From assembly GCF_004345665.1 (NCBI RefSeq), contig NZ_SLWR01000002.1:372001-436000 (forward strand): 64,000 nucleotides of DNA. The letters are read 5' to 3'. Made by a program: the position numbers and the translations under genes. This DNA comes from Kribbella antiqua (lineage in GTDB: Bacteria; Actinomycetota; Actinomycetes; Propionibacteriales; Kribbellaceae). Within the stretch, counting starts at the first letter, position 1; each line of letters begins with the position of its first letter. Positions 17,770 to 26,836 of the stretch are shown one piece after another. The notes beneath the pieces are model-generated. The model searched no databases. It was not told where the DNA came from and was given only the letters and a program-made list of their open reading frames with translations.

Positions 17770-18963
17770 TCAGGCGCGGTCGGCGGAGAGTTCCTCGGCG
17801 ATGCGGTCGCCGATGACCAGGCAGGCGGTTGCGGCTGGGGACGGGGCGTTGAGGACGTGCAGGGTGCGGCCGTCGCGGAGGAACAGGAAGTCGTCGACGA
17901 GCTTGCCCTCGCGAGTTACCGCCTGCGCGCGCACTCCTGCGCCAGAGCGCCGTACGTCCGAGACTTGCAGCTCAGGCAGCATCCGCTGTGCTTCTCGTAC
18001 GAGCGCCCGGCCGGTGAGCGAGCGCATGATCTCCTTGGCGCCGGTCTTGGCGTACCGCCGGGCGAGACGCCACGAACCGCGGTAGGCGAGTGACTCCCAC
18101 AGGTCCCGAGCGACGATCTTCCGCCAGGAGTAGCCCTCCCGGGCCAGGGCCGGTACGGCGTTCGGCCCGATGTGGACGGTGCCGTCGATCCCGCGGGTGA
18201 GGTGGACGCCGAGGAACGGCAGGTCCGGGTCGGGCACGGGATAGACCAGGCCCTTCACCAGATAGTCGCGCTCGGGGACGATCTCGCTGAACTCGCCGCG
18301 GAAGGGCAGGATCCGGACACCGGGTTCGAGGCCCGAGGCCCGCGCAAGCCGGTCGCTGTGCAGGCCGGCGCAGGCGGCGACGCGTTCCGCCTCGATCACG
18401 CCCTCCGTCGTGTGTACGCGTACGACGGAGCCCGCGTTCTCGATCGACGTCACCGTCACCCCGGTGCGGATCTCGCCGCCGGCCGCGCGAACGTCATCGG
18501 CCAGGGCGGCCGCCACGGGCTTGAAGTCCACTCGTCCGGTGGAGTCGACCGCCAGGGCGCCTTTGACGCGCAGGTGCGGTTCGCGCTCCGCGACCTCGCC
18601 GAGGGTCAGCCGTCGTACCGGGACACCGTTCTCGCGGCCGATGCCGAACAGGCGGTCGAGCTGCGGCAACTCGGCTTCCGTCGTCGCAACGACGAGCTTC
18701 CCGGGCACGTCCACCGGGATGCCCTTCTCCTCGCAGTACTCCCGCAGCGCCGCTCCCCCGGCCACAGCCAGCCGTGCCTTCAGGGATCCTGGCTTGTAGT
18801 ACAGCCCGGAGTGGATCACGCCCGAGTTGTGTCCGGTCTGGTGCGCCGCAACCGACGATTCCTTCTCCAGTACGACGACCGGCGTACCGGGATCGAGCCG
18901 CTGCAAACTCCTCGCCACGGCCAGACCCACGATGCCACCACCGACCACAACCGCAGATCCCAT
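17770..18963 (-). CDS. lhgO: L-2-hydroxyglutarate oxidase
   Basis: A 397-residue FAD-dependent oxidoreductase of the DAO fold. The N-terminal Rossmann motif VVVGGGIVGLAVARSL is followed by the QTGHNSGVIHSGLYY signature of LhgO, and the C-terminal PSPAATACLVIG is the family's FAD loop. LhgO oxidises L-2-hydroxyglutarate to 2-oxoglutarate and passes electrons to the membrane quinone pool. The length is normal. It is divergent from the MuiA-family gene, with 71 bases between them. Confidence 0.9.
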   Translation of the reverse strand: MGSAVVVGGGIVGLAVARSLQRLDPGTPVVVLEKESSVAAHQTGHNSGVIHSGLYYKPGSLKARLAVAGGAALREYCEEKGIPVDVPGKLVVATTEAELPQLDRLFGIGRENGVPVRRLTLGEVAEREPHLRVKGALAVDSTGRVDFKPVAAALADDVRAAGGEIRTGVTVTSIENAGSVVRVHTTEGVIEAERVAACAGLHSDRLARASGLEPGVRILPFRGEFSEIVPERDYLVKGLVYPVPDPDLPFLGVHLTRGIDGTVHIGPNAVPALAREGYSWRKIVARDLWESLAYRGSWRLARRYAKTGAKEIMRSLTGRALVREAQRMLPELQVSDVRRSGAGVRAQAVTREGKLVDDFLFLRDGRTLHVLNAPSPAATACLVIGDRIAEELSADRA

Positions 18964-19034
18964 CGACCTCTCCCTGTACGAAGCTTGTCAAAGAGAGCCG
19001 GAACAGTGGCCAGAAATACAGTTACTGTCGGCAC

Positions 19035-20606
19035 ATGACCCAACTCGTGGTGGACGCTCCGATCGCCGCCGTCACGGTCTATCCGGACCGTGCGCGGGTC
19101 ACTCGGCGCGGCAGGATCACCGTACCGGCGGGCGACCAGACGGTGTACGCCGAGCCGCTGCCGCTCGTGTTGCAGGAGGACTCGGTCCGGGTCGCCGGCC
19201 GCGGACCGGCCACCGTGCTGGGCGTGGACGTGGCGACGCGGTATCACCCGCAGGCGCCGGACGAGGCCGTGGCCGAGCTGGAGCGGCAACGCCGCGAGGT
19301 CGAGGTCGAGGTTGCGGAGCTGACCGACGCCGACGACGTCCAGGCTCAGCTCGACGCGTTCCTGGCCCAGCTTGGCCGGCGAGCGGGCGGTAGCTTCGCA
19401 CGGACGCTGGCCTCCGGCGCCGGTGACGAGTTGGGCGGGTTCACCGAGTCGCTCGCGGCCCGGCTGTCCGCCGTACGGGCGAAGCGTCGTGAGCTGGCCA
19501 CGCAGTTGCGTGAAGCCGAGGAACGCCTCGCAGCCGCCGACCGCCGCCTTGCCGCGATCGCGGAGCAACGCCCGCCCGACCGTCGTTCGGCCGCCATCGC
19601 GTTGGCGCTGGACTCCGAGGCGGAAGTGGAGATCGAGCTCTCGTACGTCGTCCCCGTCGCCGGCTGGAGGAGCTCGTACGACGTCCGGCTCAAGGGCGAC
19701 CAGCTCACGCTCAACTGGTACGGCCTCATCACCCAGCACACCGGTGAGGACTGGCCCGAGTGCGACCTCACGCTGTCGACGGCCCGGCCCACGCTGACCG
19801 CGAAGGTGCCCGAGCTCGACCCCTGGTACCTGGACCGGTTCCACCCGCCGGTGCCGCTCGCGCCGGCCACCGTCCCGCTGAGTCTCGCCGCCAGCGAGGC
19901 CGCGTACGGCGCCGACAGCGCCCGCGCCGAGTTGGCCGCGGCGCCGGCGGCCGCGTTCGCCGACCTTGCTGCGACCGTCGAGCAGGGCGTCACCGCGGCG
20001 ACCTACACTCCGCCGCGGCCGGTCGCCATACCCGCGGACGGCGCCTCGCACCGCGCGACGATCGCCGCGATCGACCTCGACGCCGAGCTGGACTACATCA
20101 CGGCGCCGGTCCGCTCGACCGACGTCCACCTGCGGGCGACGGTCGTGAACTCGTCCACCCACACCTTGCCGGCCGGGAAAGCCGCGGTCTTCCACGAGGC
20201 GGACTTCGTCGGCTCGGCCGCGCTGCCGCTGTGGGCCCCCGGCGAGGACGTCGAACTCGCCCTCGGCCTGGACGATCGGATCCGTGTCGAGCGCAAGCTG
20301 GTACGCCGTACCGCGACCAAGGCCACGCTCGGATCGACGCGCCGCCGCGAGGTCGAATACGAAACCAAGATCGAGAACCACACCCCGCGCAGAGCCAAGG
20401 TCACGGTCCTCGACCAGCTGCCGGTAGCGCGCGACCACGAGATCACGGTCAAACCGGTCACTGCCGAGCCGGAGCCGGCCGAGACCACCGACCTCGGCGT
20501 CGTCACCTGGAAGCTCGAGCTGGCCGCCGGCGAGGAGATCAAGATCAAGCTCGGCTTCCGCGTCGACACCGGCAAGTCCGTCGAACTGACCGGCTGGCGC
20601 GAGTAG
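19035..20606 (+). CDS. MuiA-family protein (DUF4140 + DUF4139)
   Basis: A 523-residue protein with the two domains of the mucoidy-inhibitor MuiA family: DUF4140 (about 10-105; PIAAVTVYPDRARVTRRG) and DUF4139 (about 200-523; VPVAGWRSSYDVRLKG). A charged coiled-coil region (about 130-190) joins them. The family name comes from a gene that suppressed mucoid growth; the molecular role is unknown. There is no signal peptide. ATG 19035 is chosen because the frame upstream lies in the lhgO gene. An ABC transporter operon begins nine bases after the stop. Confidence 0.85.
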   Translation: MTQLVVDAPIAAVTVYPDRARVTRRGRITVPAGDQTVYAEPLPLVLQEDSVRVAGRGPATVLGVDVATRYHPQAPDEAVAELERQRREVEVEVAELTDADDVQAQLDAFLAQLGRRAGGSFARTLASGAGDELGGFTESLAARLSAVRAKRRELATQLREAEERLAAADRRLAAIAEQRPPDRRSAAIALALDSEAEVEIELSYVVPVAGWRSSYDVRLKGDQLTLNWYGLITQHTGEDWPECDLTLSTARPTLTAKVPELDPWYLDRFHPPVPLAPATVPLSLAASEAAYGADSARAELAAAPAAAFADLAATVEQGVTAATYTPPRPVAIPADGASHRATIAAIDLDAELDYITAPVRSTDVHLRATVVNSSTHTLPAGKAAVFHEADFVGSAALPLWAPGEDVELALGLDDRIRVERKLVRRTATKATLGSTRRREVEYETKIENHTPRRAKVTVLDQLPVARDHEITVKPVTAEPEPAETTDLGVVTWKLELAAGEEIKIKLGFRVDTGKSVELTGWRE

Positions 20607-20615
20607 CGGCACGCC

Positions 20616-21500
20616 GTGATCACCGTCGAAGGGCTTCGGAAGACCTACGGGCAGCACGAGGCGGTGCGAGGCATCGACCTGGAGGTGCAGGCCGGAGAGA
20701 TCTTCGCCTTCCTCGGCCCGAACGGCGCGGGCAAGACGACAACGGTCGAGATTCTCGAGGGGTACCGGCATCCGACCGCGGGAAAGGTCGAGGTGCTCGG
20801 GGCCGATCCTGCGCGGGCCGATCGGGCGTGGCGTGCCCGGATCGGGGTGATGCTGCAGAGCTGGCAGGTCGAGCCTGCGCTGACCGTTCGCGAGTCACTG
20901 CGGCAGTTCGCGGGCTACTACCCGCGGTCGCTCCCGGTCGAGGACGTCGTACGGCTCGTCGGTCTGGAAGAACAGGGCGATACGCGCGCCGGCCGTCTGT
21001 CCGGCGGCCAGCAGCGCCGGCTCGACCTGGGCATTGCGCTGGTCGGTGATCCTGAGCTGCTGTTCCTCGACGAGCCCACGACAGGATTCGATCCGGCCGC
21101 GCGACGCGTTGCGTGGCAGATCATTTCCACCCTGCGGGACGCCGGCAAGACAGTGCTCCTCACCACCCACTACCTGGACGAGGCGCAGGCGCTCGCGGAC
21201 CGGGTCGCGATCCTCGTGGACGGCCGGATCAGGACCGAAGGCCCGCCGGAGTCACTGGTCGCCGGGCATGCGACCCGCATCACCTTCCGCCTCGCCGACA
21301 GCGTCGAGCTCCCTGCGCGGTTCGAGCCGACCGCGATGGCCGACGGCCGCGTCGAACTCCACTCTCACGAGCCGCTGCCAGTGGTCTATGCGCTGACCGC
21401 CTGGGCGGTGGAGAACGGTGTCGACCTCGCCGACTTGCAGGTACGGCGTCCCAGCCTCGAAGACGTCTACCTCGACCTCACCGCGGGGACCCACGGATGA
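20616..21500 (+). CDS. ABC transporter ATP-binding protein
   Basis: A 294-residue ATPase of the DrrA/CcmA-like exporter class. It shows Walker A GPNGAGKTT, the signature LSGGQQRRLDL, Walker B LLFLDEPTTGFD and an H-loop TTHYLDEAQ. The C-terminal 75 residues form the extra domain common in drug or lipid exporters. The start is GTG. It overlaps the permease gene by four bases and follows the MuiA-family gene by nine bases, so all three are probably one transcript. Confidence 0.93.
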   Translation: MITVEGLRKTYGQHEAVRGIDLEVQAGEIFAFLGPNGAGKTTTVEILEGYRHPTAGKVEVLGADPARADRAWRARIGVMLQSWQVEPALTVRESLRQFAGYYPRSLPVEDVVRLVGLEEQGDTRAGRLSGGQQRRLDLGIALVGDPELLFLDEPTTGFDPAARRVAWQIISTLRDAGKTVLLTTHYLDEAQALADRVAILVDGRIRTEGPPESLVAGHATRITFRLADSVELPARFEPTAMADGRVELHSHEPLPVVYALTAWAVENGVDLADLQVRRPSLEDVYLDLTAGTHG

Positions 21501-22258
21501 GGCATCAGTTTCGCTACGACTGGAAGGTGTTCTGGCGCAGCCCGAGCAGCGTCTTCTTCGCGTTCGTGCTGCCGATCATGTTCCTGATCATCTTCGTCAC
21601 CGTGTTCGGCAACCAGCGGATGGAACTCGCCGACGGAGAGCTGGTGCGGGGATCCACCTACTACCTGCCGGCGATCGTGACGCTGGGGCTGATCCAGTCG
21701 ACCTTCGCCAACCAGGCCGTTTCGCTGACCGCTTCCCGTGAACGCGGCCTGCTCAAGCGCCTCCGCACCACTCCCCTGCCGACCTCGACCTTCATGGCCG
21801 GTCGCCTCATCACGTCCGCGGCCGCGGCGATCCTGCTCGTCGTCGTACTCACGGCGATCGGACGGTTCGTGTACGGCGTCGCCGTACCGACGACCACCAT
21901 CGCGGCAGGCCTGCTCGCGCTCGTCGTCGGGACCTTCACCTTCTCCGCCCTCGCCTTCGCCGTCTCCACCGCGATCCCCTCCCAGGACGCGGCGGTGCCG
22001 ATCACGAACGCCGTCACCCTGCCGCTGTACTTCATCTCCGGCGTCTTCATTCCCCAGGAACTCATCCCCTCCGGGGTGCGCGAGGTCGCGCAGGTCTTCC
22101 CGGTGAAGCGGCTCTACGACGCGTTCCTGACCGTCTTCGACCCGGCGACCAGTGGCGCCGGGCTCGAGCTCACCGACCTCGGCATCGTCGCCGCCTGGGG
22201 GCTCGCGGCAACCACCGTTGCCATCTCGACGTTCCGCTGGGCGCCCCGCACCGCCTGA
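21497..22258 (+). CDS. ABC-2 type transporter permease
   Basis: A 253-residue permease with six membrane segments, starting MRHQFRYDWKVFWRSP, and with the ABC-2 motif SGVFIPQELIPSGVREVAQVFP before the last membrane helix. It pairs with the ATPase encoded just upstream (overlap ATGA at 21497-21500) as an exporter of a drug, lipid or polysaccharide precursor. Substrate is unknown. It ends 46 bases before the convergent DUF1684 gene. Confidence 0.92.
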   Translation: MRHQFRYDWKVFWRSPSSVFFAFVLPIMFLIIFVTVFGNQRMELADGELVRGSTYYLPAIVTLGLIQSTFANQAVSLTASRERGLLKRLRTTPLPTSTFMAGRLITSAAAAILLVVVLTAIGRFVYGVAVPTTTIAAGLLALVVGTFTFSALAFAVSTAIPSQDAAVPITNAVTLPLYFISGVFIPQELIPSGVREVAQVFPVKRLYDAFLTVFDPATSGAGLELTDLGIVAAWGLAATTVAISTFRWAPRTA

Positions 22259-22262
22259 TTGT

Positions 22263-22289
22263 GAAGGTTCTGTCGCGGAGCCAACCTTC
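22263..22289. terminator. Hairpin between convergent genes
   Basis: GAAGGTT (22263-22269) and AACCTTC (22283-22289) are a perfect 7-base inverted repeat with a 13-base loop, directly after the permease stop and before the stop of the convergent DUF1684 gene. There is no T run, so it would be a weak, possibly bidirectional terminator. Confidence 0.4.
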
Positions 22290-22304
22290 CTGAGACGGCG
22301 CCGG

Positions 22305-22913
22305 TCAGGCGGTCAGTTCGCCGACTGGAAGAGGTGCGGCGACCGTGTTGGTTGCCGGAGCGAGTGGGCAGGTCCACAGCGGGCTGTAGGCGCATGACGG
22401 GTTGTAGGCGAAGTTGAAGTCGACGACGAGCCAGCCTTCGCGAAAGTCGCCGCCCAGGTCCGCACCCTTGACCGTGTCCAGCAGATAGCGGCCGCCGCCG
22501 TACGTGCCTTTGCCGGCGAGGGTGTCTTTGACCGGCACGAAGACGCCACCGCCGTACGACTCGAGCCACCACACATCCAAGTCGCCGACCGCCGGGAGGT
22601 GCAGCACCCCGACCCGGGTGAAGGGAATGACGCCATCCGTTGCCGAAGGCACCTCCCAACGCACCGACTCCACCTCGGTGTCGACGGCAACCTCGAACCT
22701 CAACCGCGGCTGATACTCCCCGATCTCAACGCCGCGAAATGCATCCCGTTCCTCGACCGGCACCGGCGACGCAGGATGTGTTGCCAGCAACTCGTCCCGC
22801 CCAGCCCGCCACATCGCATGCCCCTCGACCGCGTCGCTTGCCGCGCGTACTTCGCCGTACAGCGCAAACACCCTCCGCCGCCAATCCGCCACGTCCAGAG
22901 CTGGTGAAGTCAC
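22305..22913 (-). CDS. DUF1684 family protein
   Basis: A 202-residue cytoplasmic protein with the DUF1684 pattern: WRRRVFALYGEVRAASD at the start, LATHPASPVP, and the conserved GTYGGGRYLLDTVKGAD and VDFNFAYNPSCAYSPLWTCPLAP blocks toward the end. DUF1684 proteins are common in actinobacteria and have no assigned reaction. The gene starts four bases before the end of the TolB-like gene and may be co-transcribed with it. Confidence 0.85.
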   Translation of the reverse strand: MTSPALDVADWRRRVFALYGEVRAASDAVEGHAMWRAGRDELLATHPASPVPVEERDAFRGVEIGEYQPRLRFEVAVDTEVESVRWEVPSATDGVIPFTRVGVLHLPAVGDLDVWWLESYGGGVFVPVKDTLAGKGTYGGGRYLLDTVKGADLGGDFREGWLVVDFNFAYNPSCAYSPLWTCPLAPATNTVAAPLPVGELTA

Positions 22914-22917
22914 CCAG

Positions 22918-23895
22918 TCAGCCTAGTGCGGCCGGGGAATCGGCGTCGGGGATCAGCAGGCGGGGTGCGCCGGACCCATCGGCGGGCACGGACCAGACAT
23001 CGGGGTCGCCGCTGCTGTCTCGCACTGTGTAGGCGAGTGTGGTGTTGTCGAGCCACGCCGCTTGGTCGTCGATGCTGCGCCGCTCGGCCAGCGCCGTCAC
23101 CCGCATCGAATCAAGAGCGAGCACGGACAGGCGCCAGCCACGAGTGGGGTCGGCGCCGATGGCCTCCTTGAACGCGATGCGCGTGCCGTCAGGTGACAAC
23201 GACGGGCACTCGACGTTCTCCTTGAGCGTACGAACGGTTCTCGCGGCGAAGTCGCCCTCGACCAGATACCGCCGGCCGGCCGTCGCCATGGTCGCGTAGA
23301 ACCGGTTGTCGTCGGCAGTGAAGGTGACGCCCCAGAAGTTCAGATCGGCCGCCTGGTAAGGACGGCCTTGCCGGGTCACCGCGAACTTCTCCAGCGTGGT
23401 GACAAGCGCGCCCGTACGGGTGTCGAGGACACCGGTGCGGGTGGAGAAACCACCGTGATTGTAGGAGTCGCCGCCGACGAAGCTGGTCCACGCCACCATG
23501 CGGCCGCTGGCCGAGACGCGGGCTCGGTTGGGCAGACCGCGTATGGCGATCGATCGCTTCTCGTGGAGCTCCTGGTCGAGGACGACCAGGTGGTAGGACC
23601 ACGCCGAGTCGGGACGTATGCAGGCACCGGTACCTGCCGCGGCGTAGACGCGGACGCACTCCAGCGGGGCGGCCGTCCGCGGACCTCCCGGGTCATCTCG
23701 CGAAACCGTGGTGAGATGGCGGTTGCTGACCACCAGCAGTCGTGGCCCGGGAGAGAGCGTCACGCGGTCAGACGTGACTGCCTCAGCGGTATCACCGGTG
23801 GCCCGGTCAGCGGCCAATCGGATGTAGCCGATGGCAACAGCGGCGAGCACCACGGTGGTGGCGACGACGATCGCGATCCGGGATCTCCAGCTCAA
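22918..23895 (-). CDS. Membrane-anchored beta-propeller (TolB/PD40-like) protein
   Basis: A 325-residue protein with one N-terminal membrane anchor (IAIVVATTVVLAAVAIGYI) and an outside domain with repeated beta-propeller motifs such as PSLSPDGTRIAF and SASGRMVAWTSF. The C-terminus DPDVWSVPADGSGAPRLL is typical of PD40/TolB-like blades. The likely start is TTG 23895, which overlaps the stop of the MFS gene as TTGA; an open frame extends upstream but lies inside the MFS gene. It may bind a partner or ligand at the cell surface. No enzyme motif is seen. Confidence 0.7.
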   Translation of the reverse strand: MSWRSRIAIVVATTVVLAAVAIGYIRLAADRATGDTAEAVTSDRVTLSPGPRLLVVSNRHLTTVSRDDPGGPRTAAPLECVRVYAAAGTGACIRPDSAWSYHLVVLDQELHEKRSIAIRGLPNRARVSASGRMVAWTSFVGGDSYNHGGFSTRTGVLDTRTGALVTTLEKFAVTRQGRPYQAADLNFWGVTFTADDNRFYATMATAGRRYLVEGDFAARTVRTLKENVECPSLSPDGTRIAFKEAIGADPTRGWRLSVLALDSMRVTALAERRSIDDQAAWLDNTTLAYTVRDSSGDPDVWSVPADGSGAPRLLIPDADSPAALG

Positions 23896-25124
23896 CTCTC
23901 TACCCCCGCTCGTCGAGCAAGCAGCATGGCTGTGGCGATGATCGCCAGTACGACGCCCGCGGCCGCCGCCCGGCTGGCAGCGGCCGGACCCCATGCCTGC
24001 CAAGCGATCCCGAACAAGACCGAGGAAGCCAGGTAGGCCAATGCCTGGCCGGTCTGGATAACAGCGATGCCGGTGGTGCGCAGCTGCTCAGGCAGCAGCG
24101 GGCCTGAGAGAGCCATCAGCACGCCGTCGGTAGCGGCGTAGAAGGCGCCGTACAGGCCAACTGTGAGCACGATCAGCAGCCAACCGTCGAGTGGCCCGAA
24201 CAGCAACAGGTAGACGGCGACGAGCGTGCTGTAGCCGGCCAGCATCACGGGCAGTCGGCCGATTCGGTCGGCCAGAGCGCCTAGCGGAGCGGCAAGCAGC
24301 AGGTAGCTGAGGCTGGTGCCGACCGCCAGCAGCGGAAACCAGCCCGCGCTCAGCTCAACCCGGCGCTGCAGCAGCAGGTACACGAAGCCATCGCCGACGG
24401 TGGCCAACCCGAGCAAGCAGGCGGCGAGGACGAGGCGACGGACCGGCGCGGCCCGCAGTAGCGATACAGCGCTGCGAGGTGAGACTGGGACAGCCACGGG
24501 TTGCGGGTCGCGTCGATCGCGGACGAACAGCACGAGCAGCACCACACCCAGGACAGCGATGCAGAAGCTGGTGACGAACACCGCATCGAAGGACTGCCCG
24601 GCGGCGGCGAGCACTGCCAATGCCACCAGCGGGCCGAGGAAGGCGCCAAAGCTGTCCATCGCCCGATGTACGCCGAACGCCCTGCCCAGAGCGTCCGGTG
24701 GTGTCGACAGGGTGATCAGCGCGTCCCGGGGCGCCGTACGCAACCCCTTGCCGGTGCGATCGACAGCGATCACGAGACCGACCGCGCCCACCGACCGGCC
24801 TGCCGCGAGCAGACCGAGCTTGGCCACGGCCGAGAGCGCATAGCCGATGCCTGCGATCGTCTTGCGGCTGCGTACCCGGTCGGCGACGTACCCGCCGACA
24901 ATCCGCAGCAACGCGGTGGCGCCGGTGTAGGTCCCGTCGATGACGCCGTACGCCGCCGGGCTCAGTTGGAGGCCGAGGACGAGGTAGAGGGGAAGAACCG
25001 CGGTGACCATCTCCGCGGAGACGTCGGTGACCAGGCTGACCGCGCCGAGGGCAAAGACGTTCGCGCTGACCGGCAGCCGGCGGAGGTCGGCAGCTTTGGG
25101 CCGGCCGATCGTGGACAAGTACAC
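23892..25124 (-). CDS. MFS transporter
   Basis: About 410 residues with twelve membrane segments. The loop YVADRVRSRKTIAG after the third segment and LADRIGRLPVML in the second half are the MFS signature loops, and GKGLRTAPRDALI is conserved in the UMF/tetracycline-like branch. The start is uncertain; GTG 25124 follows GAAGGA. It is coupled to the TolB-like gene by a TTGA overlap and is divergent from the secreted phosphoesterase gene. No substrate can be assigned. Confidence 0.85.
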   Translation of the reverse strand: MYLSTIGRPKAADLRRLPVSANVFALGAVSLVTDVSAEMVTAVLPLYLVLGLQLSPAAYGVIDGTYTGATALLRIVGGYVADRVRSRKTIAGIGYALSAVAKLGLLAAGRSVGAVGLVIAVDRTGKGLRTAPRDALITLSTPPDALGRAFGVHRAMDSFGAFLGPLVALAVLAAAGQSFDAVFVTSFCIAVLGVVLLVLFVRDRRDPQPVAVPVSPRSAVSLLRAAPVRRLVLAACLLGLATVGDGFVYLLLQRRVELSAGWFPLLAVGTSLSYLLLAAPLGALADRIGRLPVMLAGYSTLVAVYLLLFGPLDGWLLIVLTVGLYGAFYAATDGVLMALSGPLLPEQLRTTGIAVIQTGQALAYLASSVLFGIAWQAWGPAAASRAAAAGVVLAIIATAMLLARRAGVES

Positions 25125-25239
25125 GACCAGCCATCCTTCGATGCCCGCGCCACGAGCACCACGCACCGTAGGTATGGAGTCGATGAACAGCCGGTTTCGT
25201 CAGGACAATCGAGCGGATCTCACCCACCGCACTCACAAC

Positions 25240-25257
25240 GTTCACCTAAGTCATCTG
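25240..25257 (+). promoter_or_regulatory. Possible PhoP-type box upstream of the phosphoesterase gene
   Basis: GTTCACC at 25240-25246 followed four bases later by the looser TCATCTG (25251-25257) resembles the tandem GTTCACC-type direct repeats bound by PhoP/RegX3 in actinobacteria. It lies about 70 bases upstream of a secreted phosphoesterase, a plausible phosphate-starvation target. Only one unit is a good match, so this is tentative. Confidence 0.3.
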
Positions 25258-25326
25258 TCGATGGCTCCGAACCGGTCCCTAGGTTCGCGGTGTCCCCCAA
25301 AGCCCTCACCTCACAAGGAGCACTTG

Positions 25327-26718
25327 ATGGGCATCCGCCTTAGGACACCAGCGACGGCAGGAGGAGCGGTCGCGCTGACGACCGCTGCCGTCGCACTGTT
25401 GCTCACGAACGCCCCGACAGCCAGTGCGGCCGCGACCACGTTCACCGCGGTCGCCGACACCTACGTCCAAGACACCACCCCGTCGACCAACTACGGCACC
25501 TCGTCCCAGGTCGTCGTGGACAACTCGCCGGTGCGCCAGTCGTTCCTGAAGTCCACGGTCAGCGGCGTGACCCAGCCGGTGACCAGCGCCAAGCTGCGGA
25601 TCCACACCGTCAGCGGCAACGGCGGCAGCAACAACGGCGGCACCTTCAAGTCGATGACCAGCACCACGTGGTCCGAGACCGGCACGACCTGGAACAACAA
25701 GCCGGCCATCAACGGAGCCACGCTGGGCACCATCGGCTCCGTCACCAAGAGCACCTGGTACGAGATCGACGTGACGTCGGTCGTGACCGGGAACGGAACC
25801 TTCAGCTTCGGCGCCACCTCGCCCAGCGCCGACGGTGCCTACTACGACTCCCGCGAGAGCGGCGCAAACGCGCCTCAGCTCGTGATCAACACGTCCACCT
25901 CGACGCCTCCGCCGACCACACCGCCGCCGTCGGGTGACCCTGTGCTCGTCGGCGCGGGCGACATCGCGAACTCCGGCTCCGGTGACACCGCCACCGCCGC
26001 GCTGCTCGACAACATCCCGGGCACCGTGTTCACGGCGGGCGACAACGCGTACGACAGCGGCACTCTGTCGGAGTACAACACGTACTACGAGCCGACGTGG
26101 GGCCGGCACAAGGCGCGGACCAAGCCGGCGCCGGGCAACCACGAATACAACACGTCCGGGGCGACCGGCTACTACAGCTACTTCGGCGCGGCCGCAGGTC
26201 CGTCCGGCCGGGGTTACTACTCCTACGACCTGGGCAACTGGCACGTCGTCTCGCTCAACTCCGAGGTCAGCATGTCCGCCGGCTCCGCGCAGGAGCAGTG
26301 GCTGCGGGCCGACCTCGCGGCCAGCAGCAAGCCGTGCACGGTTGCCTACTGGCACAAGCCGCTCTTCACCTCGGGCGCCAACCACGCGCCGGAGACCGCG
26401 ACCAGGCCGCTCTTCCAGGCCCTGTACGACTTCAACGCCGACGTCGTCGTCACCGGCCACAACCACCAGTACGAGCGGTTCGCACCGCAGAACCCGGCCG
26501 GCGGACTCGACAACACCCGCGGTATCCGCGAGTTCGTCGCCGGCATGGGTGGTGCCAGCCACTACGGCTTCGGCACCATCCAGCCCAACAGCCAGGCCCG
26601 CAACAGCGACACGTACGGCGTACTCAAGCTGACCCTGCACGCCAACAGCTACGACTGGCAATTCGTCCCCGAAGCCGGCAAGACGTACGCCGACAGCGGC
26701 ACGACCACCTGCCACTGA
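25327..26718 (+). CDS. Secreted metallophosphoesterase with N-terminal DNRLRE/CBM96-like domain
   Basis: A 463-residue exported protein: signal peptide to about residue 34 (ending TASA), a DNRLRE/CBM96-like beta-sandwich (about 38-185; AVADTYVQDTTPSTNYG), a Thr/Pro linker (STSTPPPTTPPPSG), and a calcineurin-like phosphoesterase domain (about 205-460). Metal-binding motifs GAGDIA, GDNAYD, GNHEY and TGHNHQYER are all present. It probably releases phosphate from extracellular organic phosphates while bound to a surface polymer. ATG follows AAGGAG at 25315-25320. A strong hairpin lies eight bases after the stop. Confidence 0.88.
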   Translation: MGIRLRTPATAGGAVALTTAAVALLLTNAPTASAAATTFTAVADTYVQDTTPSTNYGTSSQVVVDNSPVRQSFLKSTVSGVTQPVTSAKLRIHTVSGNGGSNNGGTFKSMTSTTWSETGTTWNNKPAINGATLGTIGSVTKSTWYEIDVTSVVTGNGTFSFGATSPSADGAYYDSRESGANAPQLVINTSTSTPPPTTPPPSGDPVLVGAGDIANSGSGDTATAALLDNIPGTVFTAGDNAYDSGTLSEYNTYYEPTWGRHKARTKPAPGNHEYNTSGATGYYSYFGAAAGPSGRGYYSYDLGNWHVVSLNSEVSMSAGSAQEQWLRADLAASSKPCTVAYWHKPLFTSGANHAPETATRPLFQALYDFNADVVVTGHNHQYERFAPQNPAGGLDNTRGIREFVAGMGGASHYGFGTIQPNSQARNSDTYGVLKLTLHANSYDWQFVPEAGKTYADSGTTTCH

Positions 26719-26725
26719 CATAGCC

Positions 26726-26756
26726 GCTCCCCATCGGCCAACGGCCGATGGGGAGC
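26726..26756 (+). terminator. Strong hairpin terminator after the phosphoesterase gene
   Basis: A perfect 14-base stem (26726-26739 with 26743-26756), arms starting GCTCCCC and ending GGGGAGC, has a three-base loop AAC. It lies eight bases after the stop of the phosphoesterase gene. No T run follows, as is common in high-GC actinobacteria. It could also stop transcription arriving from the opposite strand. Confidence 0.8.
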
Positions 26757-26836
26757 CGGTGGTCACCCGCCACCCCAGCGCCGCGCGCGCCACCGTCCAC
26801 GCTGCTCCGACTGGATTACGTGGTCAAGGCTTCGGC

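Noticed and set aside
18816..20771. Open frame of 651 codons on the minus strand
   Set aside because: It is antisense to the MuiA-family gene; composition is Gly/Arg/Asp-biased and no motif is present.
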